The notes under the pieces were generated by a model. It was given only the letters and a program-made list of their open reading frames with translations. It did not search any database and was not told where the DNA came from. Position numbers and translations under genes: made by a program. Positions 36,193 to 46,011 of a stretch of DNA of 64,000 bases are shown piece by piece; the stretch's first letter is position 1, and every line of letters starts with the position of its first letter. Source of the DNA: an uncultured Clostridia bacterium. Its GTDB lineage: Bacteria; Bacillota; Clostridia; UBA1381. The DNA is taken from the NCBI GenBank assembly GCA_934501535.1, contig CAKSUM010000007.1, positions 49,373 to 113,372 of the forward strand, in the 5' to 3' direction.

Positions 36193-39100
36193 TTAATTAA
36201 GATACGGAGATGGGAATTTCACCCAGCCGTTACAGCTTTGCGAAACCCACAGCTCACTTGTTTCCGGATTTACTATAATATCATACGGATTTATTCCTCC
36301 GCATGTGCCGCCGGTTACAACCGTATCGCTGCCGTTCGTTGTAAGCGTTCGGAAGGTTTTCCCGCCGTCCGTCGAACGCTGGACTCCGTAAGGATTTGAC
36401 ATATTTCCCATATAACCGCCGACATAAACCACATCGGAATGGTTGGGATCTGCCGCGCAAAGCTGAAAATAGCTGTCCTTTTTCAGATTTCCGGTAAGGT
36501 TTGTATTGGATTTTCCGCCGTTATACAGCTTGCCGAAATATGTTCCCGTATGATACGGCCCCGTTACATAATACATTATTCCGTTAATTCCGTCATAGGA
36601 CATATCGGTTATCACATTTTCATATGTGAGTCCGCTGCATCGTGCAGACGCATATTTACTCCATGACGCGCCGCTGTCATATGACACAAAAATATTAAGT
36701 CCCTTAAATCCGTAAATTTCCTTTTTTCCGTACGGGTTATGCGTGCAGACCGCGTCAACCTCGGTCATTTGCGTCCACGTTTTTCCAAAGTCTGCGCTGC
36801 GCCAGTTTGCCGCAAACAGGACGTTCCTGTCGGTCGGCGACTGATAGCACATCTCGGCTGACTTATGCGTGCTTGACGGCTCATGACCGGTATCCGTCCA
36901 GCTTTCGCCGCAGTCATACGATACCCATATGCTCCGTACCCCGTCCGTGCTGACAATCGCTATAAGCGTGTTTTCATCTGCGGCGTATGAACCGTAAACA
37001 TATCCCGCATATTTTGAGCCGGTTTTCCATATATACTTCCACGTCTTTCCGCCGTCCGCGGTCATTGCTCCGTTAAAATCATGAGAGCCGTAGTAGAACA
37101 GGTTCGGGTCATACACGTTGAATACCGTGCGCTGATCCGCAAATACCTCCCCACCGCCTTCGTAATGCCACGAATAAGTTCTTCCGGCATCTTTGGAAAG
37201 GGTTATCCAGTCGCCGCCCGTACTCCAGACTTTATTTTCGTCCGTGTTGCTCCATGCGTATATCGGGTGACGGTTGTTGCTGACAAAAAAATCCTTGCTG
37301 TCATCATATCCCGATAATGCCCATGTTTTTCCGCCGTCTTGAGAGAAATATTTTTCTGAGCGGTAATTGCCTCCGTCATAGCTTCCTACAGCCATGTTAT
37401 CGGGATTTACCGGGCTGACCTTTAAAAACCGTACTATCCTGTCCGCATTGCCGCTTTCGGCATTATGCGGAAATCCGCTCGCGGATATTCGTGTGAAATT
37501 CCGTCCGCAGTCGCCGGACACCAAAACGCCGCTTCCGTCATTTATCCAGACGTAATCCTCATATCCCTTTTTGTCGATTACATCAAGCCCTAAAATCATT
37601 TCGCCGGACAGTATCTGCGTAAAACTCTGTCCGCCGTCCTCCGAACGGAAAAATCCGTCGGGATTTGCCGCATACACATACCCTTTCGTCGGGTGAACTT
37701 TAATAATGCTGTCCGACATATTCTCATTCACAACAAACCATGATTTTCCGCCGTCCGTTGTTTTCCAAAGTCCCTTTTTATCGGTATCTGTCGCAATAAC
37801 GCTGTTTTCTTTCAGCGGAACGTCATATCTCTGAAGCCGCCATATCCTTGACCAGTATGCAGTCCGGCAGCCGCCGGTGCCGTTTTCGGACATAGGGTCA
37901 AACGCAACAGACTCCCTGAAATCAAAGGTAGTTGCCGATGTCGGCTGTGACAGTGTCTGAGTCCATGTTTCGCCGCAATCCTCCGATATGTAAATTCCGT
38001 TTTTATCCGTAATGTATTCCGAAAATACGTCAAAAGACGGAATTTGCAGACTGCCTGCTGCAATAATTTTATTGCGGTTTGCAGGGTCAATCGCGATTGC
38101 CGTTGCGCCCCACGCGTAAAATCCTCCGAAAATATCCGTCCACGTTTCACCGCCGTCAATCGAGCGGTTCAATCCGCCCGTATCGTTGCCGCAAAACAGC
38201 ACTCTGTCATCTTTGGATACCGCCAGACTGAAAATTCTCTGTCCGCCCTCTCCGCCGAGCTTAACGCCGTTTTTTATCTGCTTCTGCGAAATCATGTTTA
38301 TCGGCGTCCATTCGCTTTTGCGCCTGTTGTCGGTATCCGGAACGTCCTCAGGAATTATCTCCTGCGTTTCCGCCTGTACAAGCGGAATCAGACTGTCATG
38401 ACTTTTCCATAAAAAACATTTTACCTCCGCGGTACCGCTTTTAAGTTTTGTATCGATATTCTGCATCAGCTGCTCTGCATTCTTTGCGGTTTCCGACGTA
38501 ACCTCCTGCAATTCAAGCAGATTGCCGCCGTCATCATAATAAGCCATCAGAAAAGAAAAATCCGAATTTGGATTTAAAGTACAATACTTTCGGACAGCAT
38601 ATGATATTTGTGCTGTCTGTTCCCTCGGCAACAGTCTGAATTTCACTGTAATATCCGCATCATTTTCGGGCATTGTGAATATGTATCTGCCGTTTTCATT
38701 CACGGTCTCATCGCCGTTTACGTATACTCCGGCAATGCTGTACCCCTTCCGTTCTTTTACCGTAAAACTAACTTTATCTCCGGCATTGGTCATATTTTTG
38801 CCGTTTATCCGCGCATATGACCCCTCATCAAGGATAACGCGGCTATCGGCGTTAATTTCATATGCGTCCGTAATATCGTAAACCTCTATATCGTCAATAT
38901 AAAATCTCGCTCCCGGCGGCGCCGACGCGCCGTCAAGTATGCCTATCTGATGCAGAAAATGCTTTCCGCTCCAGCCGTCAGCGCTGACAACTGCCGCATA
39001 TTCTCCGTTTGATGTCTGCCGCTCCAATATTCCGGAAACTGTTTTAAAATTCGGATACAGTCCTGCGTCAATTGTTTCGTAATTGCTGCGCCAGTCAACT

Positions 39101-39432
39101 ATTCTCGTCTGTCCGTCGCCGGCAATTTTATATGAATATGCCGCTTTTGTATTTTTGCCGACATTTATATCTGCGCCGGTCAATATGTTCGCTACCCCTG
39201 CGTCCTCACCGCTGCAGGTATAAACTCCGGCAAATCCGGATTCTACGGCTATGCGCGAAACACTTCCGCGCCGTTCCTCCGCCGTTGTAAAATCTTCCGG
39301 CATTCCGTTTTCAAAGTCGCCGTTTTTAACAAGATTAACAAGCGTGGTTCCGCCTTGCGCATAAGCTGCGCCCGGCGGTATCGCTGCTGCCGTTATTGCG
39401 GCTGCTGTAATAATTGATAAAAGTTTTTTCAT
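36193..39432 (-). CDS. Secreted Asp-box beta-propeller protein with N-terminal binding module
   Basis: 1079 aa, paralogue of the neighbouring SLH-propeller protein. Signal peptide ends near AAYAQG (residue 26). Residues about 30-190 form a module starting NLVKNGDFENGMPEDF that also occurs twice in the SGNH protein at 39597-42716; a beta domain with FTMPENDADI follows (about 195-270). The propeller (about 370-1079) has about a dozen Asp boxes and GNDTGGLNRS near its start, like GH74. There is no SLH domain, so it may be released or bound through its module. Activity unknown; xyloglucanase-like or other plant-wall hydrolase is a guess. A weak ribosome binding site precedes the ATG. Confidence 0.72.
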   Translation of the reverse strand: MKKLLSIITAAAITAAAIPPGAAYAQGGTTLVNLVKNGDFENGMPEDFTTAEERRGSVSRIAVESGFAGVYTCSGEDAGVANILTGADINVGKNTKAAYSYKIAGDGQTRIVDWRSNYETIDAGLYPNFKTVSGILERQTSNGEYAAVVSADGWSGKHFLHQIGILDGASAPPGARFYIDDIEVYDITDAYEINADSRVILDEGSYARINGKNMTNAGDKVSFTVKERKGYSIAGVYVNGDETVNENGRYIFTMPENDADITVKFRLLPREQTAQISYAVRKYCTLNPNSDFSFLMAYYDDGGNLLELQEVTSETAKNAEQLMQNIDTKLKSGTAEVKCFLWKSHDSLIPLVQAETQEIIPEDVPDTDNRRKSEWTPINMISQKQIKNGVKLGGEGGQRIFSLAVSKDDRVLFCGNDTGGLNRSIDGGETWTDIFGGFYAWGATAIAIDPANRNKIIAAGSLQIPSFDVFSEYITDKNGIYISEDCGETWTQTLSQPTSATTFDFRESVAFDPMSENGTGGCRTAYWSRIWRLQRYDVPLKENSVIATDTDKKGLWKTTDGGKSWFVVNENMSDSIIKVHPTKGYVYAANPDGFFRSEDGGQSFTQILSGEMILGLDVIDKKGYEDYVWINDGSGVLVSGDCGRNFTRISASGFPHNAESGNADRIVRFLKVSPVNPDNMAVGSYDGGNYRSEKYFSQDGGKTWALSGYDDSKDFFVSNNRHPIYAWSNTDENKVWSTGGDWITLSKDAGRTYSWHYEGGGEVFADQRTVFNVYDPNLFYYGSHDFNGAMTADGGKTWKYIWKTGSKYAGYVYGSYAADENTLIAIVSTDGVRSIWVSYDCGESWTDTGHEPSSTHKSAEMCYQSPTDRNVLFAANWRSADFGKTWTQMTEVDAVCTHNPYGKKEIYGFKGLNIFVSYDSGASWSKYASARCSGLTYENVITDMSYDGINGIMYYVTGPYHTGTYFGKLYNGGKSNTNLTGNLKKDSYFQLCAADPNHSDVVYVGGYMGNMSNPYGVQRSTDGGKTFRTLTTNGSDTVVTGGTCGGINPYDIIVNPETSELWVSQSCNGWVKFPSPYLN

Positions 39433-39596
39433 AAACTACCATTTTCCCGTTTCATGAACTGATTTGAACACCGTACAGCATAGGTCAAGGCAGCCGGCAG
39501 CATAAACCGGTCGCCCTGACTCACAGCCGTAACATCGTATTTTGCCGTCCGAAATTTTAAATTATCGGACAATAATTTTTACCGCACCGTACATAC

Positions 39597-42500
39597 TTAT
39601 TTAATGTAGTATTTCAGCGTACTGTCTGAATTTTTAATCATATATGCACAGTTTTGCGCAAGCAGATTTGCTCCGTAGTTGTTAATGTGCAAGCCGTCAA
39701 ATGTGAATGCATTTTCCGGTATAACCGTGCTGTTTAACGGAATACAGGTCAATCCGAGCTCGTTTGCGGTTTCCTCCGCAGCGTCGGCAAACGCTGTAGA
39801 CTGTTCTTTGCATATCAGCACTGTAAGTCCCTTATCCGCATATGCTCTGCACAGTTCTTTCAGCTGTTCTTTGTACGTTTCACTGTCGCCGTTTAATCTT
39901 CCTGCGTCATTAATTCCGAGAGATATTATTACAAAATCCCCCGGCTTTGCATTTTCATAAATTCTGTCCGAATATCCGTTTGCAATGAAATTCTCAACGG
40001 TTGCTCCGCCTATCGCGCAGTTAATCACTTCGGCTCTGCCGTTTAAATAATTCCCGAAATATTCGCCCCAGCCATGCTTTACATCAGAGCCTTCCGTGTA
40101 GTTGCAACAGGTTGAGTCGCCTGCGAGGAATACCTTTGCGCCGTCAACATTTTTGTATACGTCCGCTTCGGGTGTCATTCCGTTCCATACGAAAATCTTG
40201 CTGTTCGAATCCGCATTTATCGGAACTATTTTCTCCGCCTCGGCTGTATCGGCAGCTGTTATATTCAGTGACGCAAGCTTATTTCCCTCATATCCGGCAG
40301 CATAAACTGTACGTTTGCCTGCATTGCGGAATTTAGCGAACAGTCCGTCCACATCATAGTCAAAGCTTACATTTTCTTCAATATTGAATGCCAGGTCAGC
40401 GTCGCTGTCGCCCACAATGTAAGTATAGGTGCCGTCACCGTTATCGGTTACGCCCTGCGGCAAGTTCATATAAACGCTATCACCCGTCTTTACCGCGTTA
40501 AGTGTAAACGTAATTTCGGTTCCGGGAACTGCGTAAATAGTATCGCCGTCAATTATCGCGTCATTATCCGCGCTCGGGACAACCGTGCAGTAAAGAGTGC
40601 TGTAGTTAACGGTTTTCGCTGCCGTAATATCATAAATGGCAAAGTTATCTATCTGATATTTTGCCGCGGCGCCTGAATATGCTTTATTTTCGCCAAGCAT
40701 CATCATCTGCCAGTTTGCCTGGTCGGCTACGGCAGTAAAGGCATGATGCGGTGACAGCCAGCCGCCCTGGATATACGATATTGTCTTACCTGTTATTTCA
40801 CCGTCATCTTTTATATTTATAGGTACGTTAAGGTACAGACTTCCTCCGTTGACGCCCTCGGACACCGTCATTTTTGCGTCCATTTTAATGAAATATTTAT
40901 GGTCCTTGATTACCGGATAGTTCGCCAACATGATTGAATTTGTCCATTGATTGTTCGCATCGGCGTCAAGCCAGCCCAGACAGTCAAGATCCGCATAAGT
41001 ACGTCCGTCCTTTGTTTCGACGGTTAAAATGTTGTTGTTTTTTACGTCCTCACGTTCGGCAAACGGATTGACGAGCTTAAGCGTCTCTGCAGACTCAATC
41101 GGGTCTACGACAACCGGTTTGATTTTTGTTGCCGTTTTATCGGCTGTGATGTTCGCGTCTCCGTCCGGCATAACGAACGAATATATTCCGTTTTCGTCCG
41201 GCGTAAGCTCTGTACCGTTCATATACAGCTTGGTTGCCGTGTAGATACTGTCGGAATCGTCAACCGTAAATCTCACCGTATCGCCGGTGTTTGTCATTTT
41301 TTCGCCTTTAGCCTCCGCGTATGACGCGTCTGTCAGCTTAACGAAATCGTCCGCCGCTATCTTGTGTGCGTTTGTCAAGTCATAGACTTTAATATCGTCA
41401 ATCCAAATCTTTGCACCGACTACAGGATTTCCGACTCCGCCTCTTTTTGCCAGCTGATGCAGAAAATGCTTTCCGTTCCAGCCCTCTTTACTTACAACAA
41501 TATAATTGCTTCCCTCTTCAGTCTGTCTTATTATGTCATTCGTGTATGTTGTAAAATTCGGGAATATTCCGGCGCCTATTGAGCCGCCCCCGTTACGCCA
41601 GTCACTCACCCAGCCCGTTTCGTCCTGAGCCACTCTGTATGATATCCATGCTTTTGTGGCATCGGTAACGGTAATGTTTTCACCGGTTAATATCTGCAAA
41701 ATACCCATTTGGGTTCCGTCGCATGTGAGAAGCCCGACCTTATTTCCGTCATCAAGCGTTGCGGTTGAGAGCGTTCCGCCGTATACTACCGTAAGATCCT
41801 CCGGAAATCCGTTTTCAAAGTCACCGTTTTTAACAAGGTTAACCAAAGATGAACCGGATACCGTATCGTACGTTATTTCCGTCTCGTATGCGTCCTCCGG
41901 CACGGTAAACGAATAAATTCCGTCAGCGTCCGGAGCAAGCAGCACGCCGTCTGCGTATACGTTTGTGATTTCGGTATTCTCAGGCGCTTTTACCGTAAAG
42001 CATACCTGACCGCCTTTTTTTGCGTACCAATTTTGCTCGCCGTTTTCATTAATAAGCGTTGCGCTTGTTTTGTCGAATATAATGCCCTCCGGAACATATA
42101 TCAGTGCACATTCCTCAAGCAGATTGGTAATGTCATAAACCTCTATATCATCAACATAAAACTTAGAATTGTTTTGCGGATAATCACCGACATTTCCCTT
42201 CATTCCGATTTGGTGCAGAATATGTTTCCCGTTCCAGCCTGCCGCGCTGACTTCGATATAATTGTCACCGGATTCCGTCTGTCTTGACAAAATACCCGAA
42301 ACGGTTTTAAAATTGGGGTATGTGCCCGACGTCAAAGCCTTTTGACTGTTGCGCCAGTCCACGATATTCCCCGAGCCGTCGGTTGCAAGCTTATAGGAAT
42401 ATGCCGCCCTTGTATTATCGGCTACTTCAATGCCGGCACCCGTCAGAATCCCTGCTACACCGACGTTTGTACCGTCGCAGGTAAACACACCCGTATAAGT

Positions 42501-42716
42501 GCCGTCCGCCATAAGCTCACGCGATATATTTCCGGCAAGCGATGCAATAAAATCCTCCGGCATACCGCTTTCAAAATCGCCGTTTGAAACGAGATTGGTA
42601 AGCGCCGCATTTCCTGTTCTTACCGAAGCTTCCTCCGCATGCGCTGCCGGAACCTGCGGCAGTGCGGAAACCATGCAGACTGAAACTATAAGAGCTGATA
42701 GTTTGTTTTTTTTCAT
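39597..42716 (-). CDS. Secreted SGNH esterase with three binding modules (rhamnogalacturonan acetylesterase-like)
   Basis: 1039 aa. The signal peptide ends near AAHAEE (residue 28). Two copies of a ~160-residue module (about 34-195 and 290-450) each start NLV(S/K)NGDFE and contain WNGKH(I/F)LHQ; each is followed by a beta domain with a (T/V)M/VP-(D/E)xD/A core. A third, different jelly-roll-like module is at about 555-705. The C-terminal ~180 residues are an SGNH hydrolase: block I FLAGDST, block II AIGGATV, block III GINDAG and block V DGLHIN with the catalytic Asp/His. It resembles rhamnogalacturonan acetylesterases, so it likely deacetylates pectin outside the cell. AGGAGGAG precedes the ATG. 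Confidence 0.82.
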   Translation of the reverse strand: MKKNKLSALIVSVCMVSALPQVPAAHAEEASVRTGNAALTNLVSNGDFESGMPEDFIASLAGNISRELMADGTYTGVFTCDGTNVGVAGILTGAGIEVADNTRAAYSYKLATDGSGNIVDWRNSQKALTSGTYPNFKTVSGILSRQTESGDNYIEVSAAGWNGKHILHQIGMKGNVGDYPQNNSKFYVDDIEVYDITNLLEECALIYVPEGIIFDKTSATLINENGEQNWYAKKGGQVCFTVKAPENTEITNVYADGVLLAPDADGIYSFTVPEDAYETEITYDTVSGSSLVNLVKNGDFENGFPEDLTVVYGGTLSTATLDDGNKVGLLTCDGTQMGILQILTGENITVTDATKAWISYRVAQDETGWVSDWRNGGGSIGAGIFPNFTTYTNDIIRQTEEGSNYIVVSKEGWNGKHFLHQLAKRGGVGNPVVGAKIWIDDIKVYDLTNAHKIAADDFVKLTDASYAEAKGEKMTNTGDTVRFTVDDSDSIYTATKLYMNGTELTPDENGIYSFVMPDGDANITADKTATKIKPVVVDPIESAETLKLVNPFAEREDVKNNNILTVETKDGRTYADLDCLGWLDADANNQWTNSIMLANYPVIKDHKYFIKMDAKMTVSEGVNGGSLYLNVPINIKDDGEITGKTISYIQGGWLSPHHAFTAVADQANWQMMMLGENKAYSGAAAKYQIDNFAIYDITAAKTVNYSTLYCTVVPSADNDAIIDGDTIYAVPGTEITFTLNAVKTGDSVYMNLPQGVTDNGDGTYTYIVGDSDADLAFNIEENVSFDYDVDGLFAKFRNAGKRTVYAAGYEGNKLASLNITAADTAEAEKIVPINADSNSKIFVWNGMTPEADVYKNVDGAKVFLAGDSTCCNYTEGSDVKHGWGEYFGNYLNGRAEVINCAIGGATVENFIANGYSDRIYENAKPGDFVIISLGINDAGRLNGDSETYKEQLKELCRAYADKGLTVLICKEQSTAFADAAEETANELGLTCIPLNSTVIPENAFTFDGLHINNYGANLLAQNCAYMIKNSDSTLKYYIK

Positions 42717-42828
42717 TTTATTAACTCCTCCTCTGAATATTGTACTTACGCCGTTTTACACGGCTATTTCAAAAAAATTCAGAAAGTCTTGTGTATTCCG
42801 ACTTATCTTCATTTTCAGTACCGAAATG

Positions 42829-44196
42829 TCAACGTTTACAGCTTCGTCCCGGAACTATTGCCGCGAGCGGATTATATTCCGGGTGCTGCTTTTCGTATTC
42901 AGCCATGCCGATGTTATTTTCCCAATCCTGCATTTTCATTATTTCCTTTTCCAAAACCGACATTTTTATCTTCCCTGTCAGAATATCGGAAGCCCACAGT
43001 GTTCTGAGAGGCAGCACTTCTGTTGTTTCCACCTTATGTGCCATCGGACAGGGCTTGCTTATTTCGGATATGTCCACAAAACTCTGCCATTGTTCCATGC
43101 CGTCATCAAGCGTGACTCCCTTTATCAGGTCGCGTTCCATAGGTATCGAAAGCCCGGCTTTGTACTCCTTAATCGCCAATTTCTCGCCGATTATCCAGTT
43201 GTATACGGTCATTAACTTATCCGTTCCAAGCCTTTTTACGCCCTTGTTGCTTATCAGCACCGTGCCCTCATTGCCCATATACTGCCAGCCCGGTTCCCAA
43301 CCGTCCAAAACAGGAAACGGCGCAACTCCCCAGTCCGCTTTAGCCGGAAACTGGTATTTCAAAACTCCGTAATCATATGCACCGGCTGTTTTCATGCCGA
43401 TTTTTCCCTCGCCAAATCGCGCACGCGCCTCGTCATTGTCGAGTTTTTCAGAGCCGGGATAACATGAGCCGTTTTGCTTAATCGTTAGGAGACCTTTCAT
43501 AACTTCAATTACAGCCGAATAATCATATTTACCGTCAGCCGGGTTATATCCGTCCATAAATCCGCATGACGCAGACGCAAATTTTAAAACATCATCATTA
43601 TACAGCGATTCAAACTGTCCAGGAAAAATAAATCCGTATTCACCTTTTTTCGGGTTTGTGAGAAGCTTTGCATCCTCTATAAATTCCGAAAAAGTTTCCG
43701 GAGGTTTCGCCTCTCCGTTTTCGTCAACAATGCCTGCTGCCTTAAACATTTCCTTGTTATATATCAGACCGTATGTAGTTGTGCTGACCGGTATGGTGTA
43801 GGTTTTTCCGTTATATTTATGTCTGCTTTCATCTATATATGGCTTGAACCGTTCAAGTATCTCCGCGCCGCCGTTTATATCCTCCAAAGCAACCAGTTTA
43901 TCCGAAGGCATAAAATCATAAAGCGACGCTCCGAAAATATCAGGGCCTTCGCCTCGCATTACGGCATTTACAATCTCGTCATAGGTTCGTACCGAATAGT
44001 CGATACGGATACCCTTTTCCTTTCCGACGGTATCATTCCATTTTTCCGTTTCCTCGGTCAGAAAAACCTTGTCATGCCCGTTTGACATCCAATAGCTGAC
44101 AACCGTAAGCTCAGTATCATCTGCCGTATTTTTGCCGCACGCAGATGTGCCCAGAAGAATAGATGCGCAAAGAAGAATGTTAATAATTTTATTCAT
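42829..44196 (-). CDS. ABC-type sugar-binding lipoprotein
   Basis: 455 aa. The lipoprotein signal peptide ends LLGTSAC with the lipid-bearing Cys at residue 20. The mature part is a family 1-type extracellular solute-binding protein (VVSYWMSNGHDKVF, GEGPDIFGASLYDF, TTYGLIYNKEMFKAAGI, GKIGMKTAGAYDY). It would capture an oligosaccharide at the membrane. No permease or ATPase genes adjoin it, so it must either share a transporter encoded elsewhere or act as a sensor for the divergent histidine kinase. The frame extends to 44337, but the ATG at 44196 begins the signal peptide and has GGGGAAAC upstream. Confidence 0.9.
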   Translation of the reverse strand: MNKIINILLCASILLGTSACGKNTADDTELTVVSYWMSNGHDKVFLTEETEKWNDTVGKEKGIRIDYSVRTYDEIVNAVMRGEGPDIFGASLYDFMPSDKLVALEDINGGAEILERFKPYIDESRHKYNGKTYTIPVSTTTYGLIYNKEMFKAAGIVDENGEAKPPETFSEFIEDAKLLTNPKKGEYGFIFPGQFESLYNDDVLKFASASCGFMDGYNPADGKYDYSAVIEVMKGLLTIKQNGSCYPGSEKLDNDEARARFGEGKIGMKTAGAYDYGVLKYQFPAKADWGVAPFPVLDGWEPGWQYMGNEGTVLISNKGVKRLGTDKLMTVYNWIIGEKLAIKEYKAGLSIPMERDLIKGVTLDDGMEQWQSFVDISEISKPCPMAHKVETTEVLPLRTLWASDILTGKIKMSVLEKEIMKMQDWENNIGMAEYEKQHPEYNPLAAIVPGRSCKR

Positions 44197-44233
44197 ATCG
44201 TTTCCCCGTTCTTCCTCAAATACCTTTTGTTTT

Positions 44234-44261
44234 ATTATAACATGAAAACGCGCCGTGTAAA
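44234..44261 (-). promoter_or_regulatory. Promoter of the solute-binding lipoprotein
   Basis: TTTACA (44261-44256), 16-bp spacer with an extended TG, TATAAT (44239-44234). The -35 lies within one copy of the mirrored 23-bp element. Confidence 0.65.
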
Positions 44262-44279
44262 GTTGAAAAAACATAACCC
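44257..44279 (-). promoter_or_regulatory. Mirrored 23-bp element, lipoprotein side
   Basis: Reads GGGTT-N5-TTTTCAACTTTAC on the minus strand, overlapping the lipoprotein -35. The same element occurs at 44382-44404 on the plus strand. Likely operator for the adjacent response regulator. Confidence 0.6.
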
Positions 44280-44381
44280 ACCCCCACTTTTTTATTTGCA
44301 AAAAGCCGTTTTTTTTGCAAACAGCCGGCATCGGCAAACGCTCATGCGTATTTTAATGAAAAACATACCTCGCCGCGATGC

Positions 44382-44404
44382 GGGTTACAGATTTTCAACT
44401 TTAC
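44382..44404 (+). promoter_or_regulatory. Mirrored 23-bp element, kinase side
   Basis: Reads GGGTT-N5-TTTTCAACTTTAC, overlapping the kinase promoter -35. The 102 bases between the two copies (44280-44381) hold no gene; they carry a repeated TTTGCAAA-like stretch and GC-rich inverted patches. Confidence 0.6.
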
Positions 44405-44428
44405 TTTTTCTTATCAAAACGTTATAAT
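44400..44428 (+). promoter_or_regulatory. Promoter of the histidine kinase operon
   Basis: TTTACT (44400-44405), 17-bp spacer, TATAAT (44423-44428). Confidence 0.65.
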
Positions 44429-44502
44429 AAAATATAGAAATAATTATTTTGATATTGCAAATATTATTGAATTTTGTTATACTAATCACGGAGGAGATCG
44501 GT

Positions 44503-46011
44503 ATGTTTTTATCTGCACTGTTTGTATTGCCGATTATCATTGTATACATCATCGGTAACAGATATAATAAAATTTCATACGTGTTCGGACTGTATTTTAT
44601 AAGCATTGCCGGCATAATGATTGTTTCGGCAATATACATGTCCAAACTTTCCTCTTATTTCTACACTTTCAGGGCCGATTATAAAATATACCTTGCAATG
44701 TCAAACATGAATATGTCGATTTTTACCATATCGCGGCTGCATAACTGTTTTCAGCTGATGTTTATGTTTTCTTCGGTGCTTTTTGTAAAAATTCTGCACA
44801 AAAATAAGCTGAAACAGTGTATTTTACTTCTGTTTCCGGCAATGATGTACTTAATAATCTGTGACCCCGATATTTCGTGGGAAATATTCCGACTTTCAAA
44901 TATGCCCGACTCCGGCATGGGACGTTTTTTTGCCGTCACGGCGCCGTATATTCTGAAAGCCGAGGACGCAATTGTGGTTTTTTATTCTTTAATGCCGCTT
45001 TTTGCGATTGCGGTGAGCTACAAAAAGACTCAATTCCGGTTTAAAAAAGTGTACTATGTTTTTCTCATGGCATGCATTTTCCTTGTATCGGTATTTGTGT
45101 ATTTTCTGATGAACTGCGTTTTCTTCCGCGACCTCGGGAACTCCAATATCGGATTTACAAAATTTCCGCAAAGCAGCATAAACGTTTCCGGCTCGCTGAT
45201 TTTGCCGTTCATACTGCTTTTGTCGGTATTTGTGGTAGTTTCGGCAACGCTGTACTTTAAACCGTTTGCCGATATTTCGTTTTACCGCAAGGGCGAGACG
45301 GTCAACAGTATAAAATTCTCAAACAAAAATCTGAGCATGATTTTGCACGCATATAAAAACGCGTTTCTCAGCGTTGACAGAATATCGGACATAATCGACC
45401 GCGGAATGAAAAAGAACGATATTGAAACGGTTGCGGAAAGTACTGCGATGCTGAAAAAGCTTGCAAATGAACGGCTGGACGCCATCAACAAAACTCTTAC
45501 ACTGTTTCGTGACGTGATTATCAGACGCGATACAATCGATGTCATAGCGAGTATTCATGAAGCTGTAACTCTTGCACACATTCCCAAAAGCGTGAAAATA
45601 ACCTTTTCATGCACGGCGGAAAATACATATATTACCGGCGATAAGTCATATCTCACCGAAACATTTCTGAACATACTGAATAATGCGTCACAGGCGATTG
45701 ACTTAAATCATACGCAAAATCCGGTTATCGATGTTAATGTTTATACGCTTGAAAATTATATTGTAATAAGCATACGCGATAACGGCGGCGGTGTTTCCAA
45801 AGAAGAATTAAAGCATATATTCGCGCCGTTTTATTCAAGCAAATCTCCGCTCAAAAACAGCGGCATAGGCTTAAATTGCGTACAGGATATAGTAAAAGCC
45901 CACCGCGGCTATATAGAAGTAAAAAGTAAAAAAGGCGAATATTTTGATTTTCAGATAATTCTGCCGCTGATAAGAATATCCGAAACGGAGGGGATAAAAT
46001 GCAGACAATAA
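44503..46011 (+). CDS. Membrane sensor histidine kinase
   Basis: 502 aa. About seven membrane helices fill residues 1-265, with no large extracellular domain. The cytoplasmic part has a His box around MILHAYKNAF (near 290) and a GHKL ATPase domain with N box LNILNNASQAI, G1 DNGGGV, F box FAPFYSS and G2 GIGLN. The start is the ATG at 44503 behind GGAGGAGAT; an earlier TTG at 44449 has no site. With the response regulator (13-base overlap) and the divergent lipoprotein, it probably senses extracellular sugar, perhaps through the binding protein. Signal unknown. Confidence 0.9.
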   Translation: MFLSALFVLPIIIVYIIGNRYNKISYVFGLYFISIAGIMIVSAIYMSKLSSYFYTFRADYKIYLAMSNMNMSIFTISRLHNCFQLMFMFSSVLFVKILHKNKLKQCILLLFPAMMYLIICDPDISWEIFRLSNMPDSGMGRFFAVTAPYILKAEDAIVVFYSLMPLFAIAVSYKKTQFRFKKVYYVFLMACIFLVSVFVYFLMNCVFFRDLGNSNIGFTKFPQSSINVSGSLILPFILLLSVFVVVSATLYFKPFADISFYRKGETVNSIKFSNKNLSMILHAYKNAFLSVDRISDIIDRGMKKNDIETVAESTAMLKKLANERLDAINKTLTLFRDVIIRRDTIDVIASIHEAVTLAHIPKSVKITFSCTAENTYITGDKSYLTETFLNILNNASQAIDLNHTQNPVIDVNVYTLENYIVISIRDNGGGVSKEELKHIFAPFYSSKSPLKNSGIGLNCVQDIVKAHRGYIEVKSKKGEYFDFQIILPLIRISETEGIKCRQ

